A stretch of DNA of 64,000 nucleotides from Oceaniferula marina (GTDB lineage: Bacteria > Verrucomicrobiota > Verrucomicrobiia > Verrucomicrobiales > Akkermansiaceae). The notes under the pieces were generated by a model, which was given only the letters and a program-made list of their open reading frames with translations, made no database searches and was not told where the DNA came from. The position numbers were made by a program, and so were the translations under genes. Below, one piece after another: positions 63,656-64,000 of the stretch. The stretch's first letter is position 1, and each line of letters opens with the position of its first letter. Where the stretch lies: assembly GCF_013391475.1 (NCBI RefSeq), contig NZ_JACBAZ010000002.1:248001-312000 (forward strand), in the 5' to 3' direction.

Positions 63656-64000
63656 ATGAAATTGGCTTCCCCTCTTAGCTTCATCATCGGCATGCCTTTT
63701 GTTGCTCTTGCTCCTCTTTGCACAGGGGCAGTGCTAACTTTTGACAACTCTGCAGGTGATGGCAGCATTCAGAATAGTGGGAATTGGGCTCCAGGTTATG
63801 ATGCCTTGCCTACCACGGGTGTGCATATCGGTGAGGTGATAGATCAGTCAGCGCAGCTGGAGGATCGTCAGGTGAATGATCTGGAAATCACGTTTAAAGG
63901 TTCGAGTGCTTTTATTGCCAACGTGAACTCTGCGGTGCGGCTTGATGATGTTCACTTTACCTTTCAAGATACCAGTTCCTGGACGAACAACAATGGCTCA
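63656..64000 (+). CDS. Exported protein, N-terminal part (runs off window)
   Basis: 115 open codons from ATG 63656 to the right edge. The signal peptide is MKLASPLSFIIGMPFVALAP with cleavage near CTGA. The mature start LTFDNSAGDGSIQNSGNWAPGYDALPTTG and the following Asn-rich strands resemble the N-termini of autotransporter-associated beta-strand/PEP-CTERM proteins of this phylum. The C-terminus is outside the window, so a sorting signal cannot be checked. Confidence 0.65.
   Translation, partial: MKLASPLSFIIGMPFVALAPLCTGAVLTFDNSAGDGSIQNSGNWAPGYDALPTTGVHIGEVIDQSAQLEDRQVNDLEITFKGSSAFIANVNSAVRLDDVHFTFQDTSSWTNNNGS

Overview
The window looks like the chromosome of a free-living Verrucomicrobiota bacterium (order Verrucomicrobiales; Rubritalea/Akkermansiaceae-like is my best guess). 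The reasons are five PEP-CTERM proteins ending in almost the same short tail (EPSSAAL, GLGG, LILRRRK), sigma factors of the Rhodopirellula/Verrucomicrobium ECF type, FecR-type membrane proteins fused to carbohydrate-binding folds, S1 sulfatases, GH35 and clan GH-D glycosidases, a chondroitinase-like PL8 lyase and a Sec-exported RHS protein. No rRNA, tRNA or CRISPR array was seen. I estimate GC in the mid-50s percent, with clearly AT-richer patches at 28.3-30 kb and 32.6-35.6 kb.

1-17,970 (all minus strand) holds three consecutive copies of one architecture: ECF sigma factor, then an overlapping (ATGA) FecR-like single-pass membrane protein with a C-terminal LamG or jelly-roll domain, then one or two PEP-CTERM proteins. 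Module 1 continues into a sulfatase that runs off the left edge. Module 3 is followed by a glycerophosphodiester operon: phosphodiesterase with an added beta-sandwich, phosphohexomutase, organophosphate/phosphate antiporter, second phosphodiesterase. In two places an enzyme carries a second copy of the domain found in the PEP-CTERM protein just upstream, and an intrinsic terminator lies between the two genes. This repeated layout is the most striking system in the window.

18.5-30 kb (plus strand) is a surface/toxin-like locus: a PA14/TSP3 multidomain secreted protein, an anchored HEAT-like protein, a 1,917-residue RHS/YD-repeat protein with an AT-rich exchanged-looking C-terminal tip, a small lipoprotein starting 1 nt after its stop (candidate immunity protein), and another small orphan.

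30-44.4 kb is glycan breakdown plus accessory DNA: an alpha/alpha-barrel glycosidase-like protein, a two-gene islet (RPEK-repeat protein and outer-membrane barrel) bracketed by 298-bp direct repeats, GH35 beta-galactosidase, a Y-family polymerase ending in a 16-copy heptamer repeat, a truncated sulfatase, a PL8-type lyase, and a membrane-anchored coiled-coil protein.

44.5-64 kb mixes housekeeping and envelope genes: parC-like topoisomerase subunit, atypical protein kinase, clan GH-D galactosidase, another ECF sigma factor, trpS, an outer-membrane protein with a thioredoxin-like partner, an RDD/DUF3592/beta-sandwich/P-loop ATPase cluster, pspA, typA/bipA, a fifth PEP-CTERM protein and the start of another exported protein.

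Three copies of a ~203-bp fold-back element (43,168; 51,695; 59,361) sit 21-61 nt behind stop codons, all in the same orientation relative to the preceding gene. Their inner stem keeps its pairing through compensatory changes, so this is either a structured RNA or a MITE whose fold is under selection.
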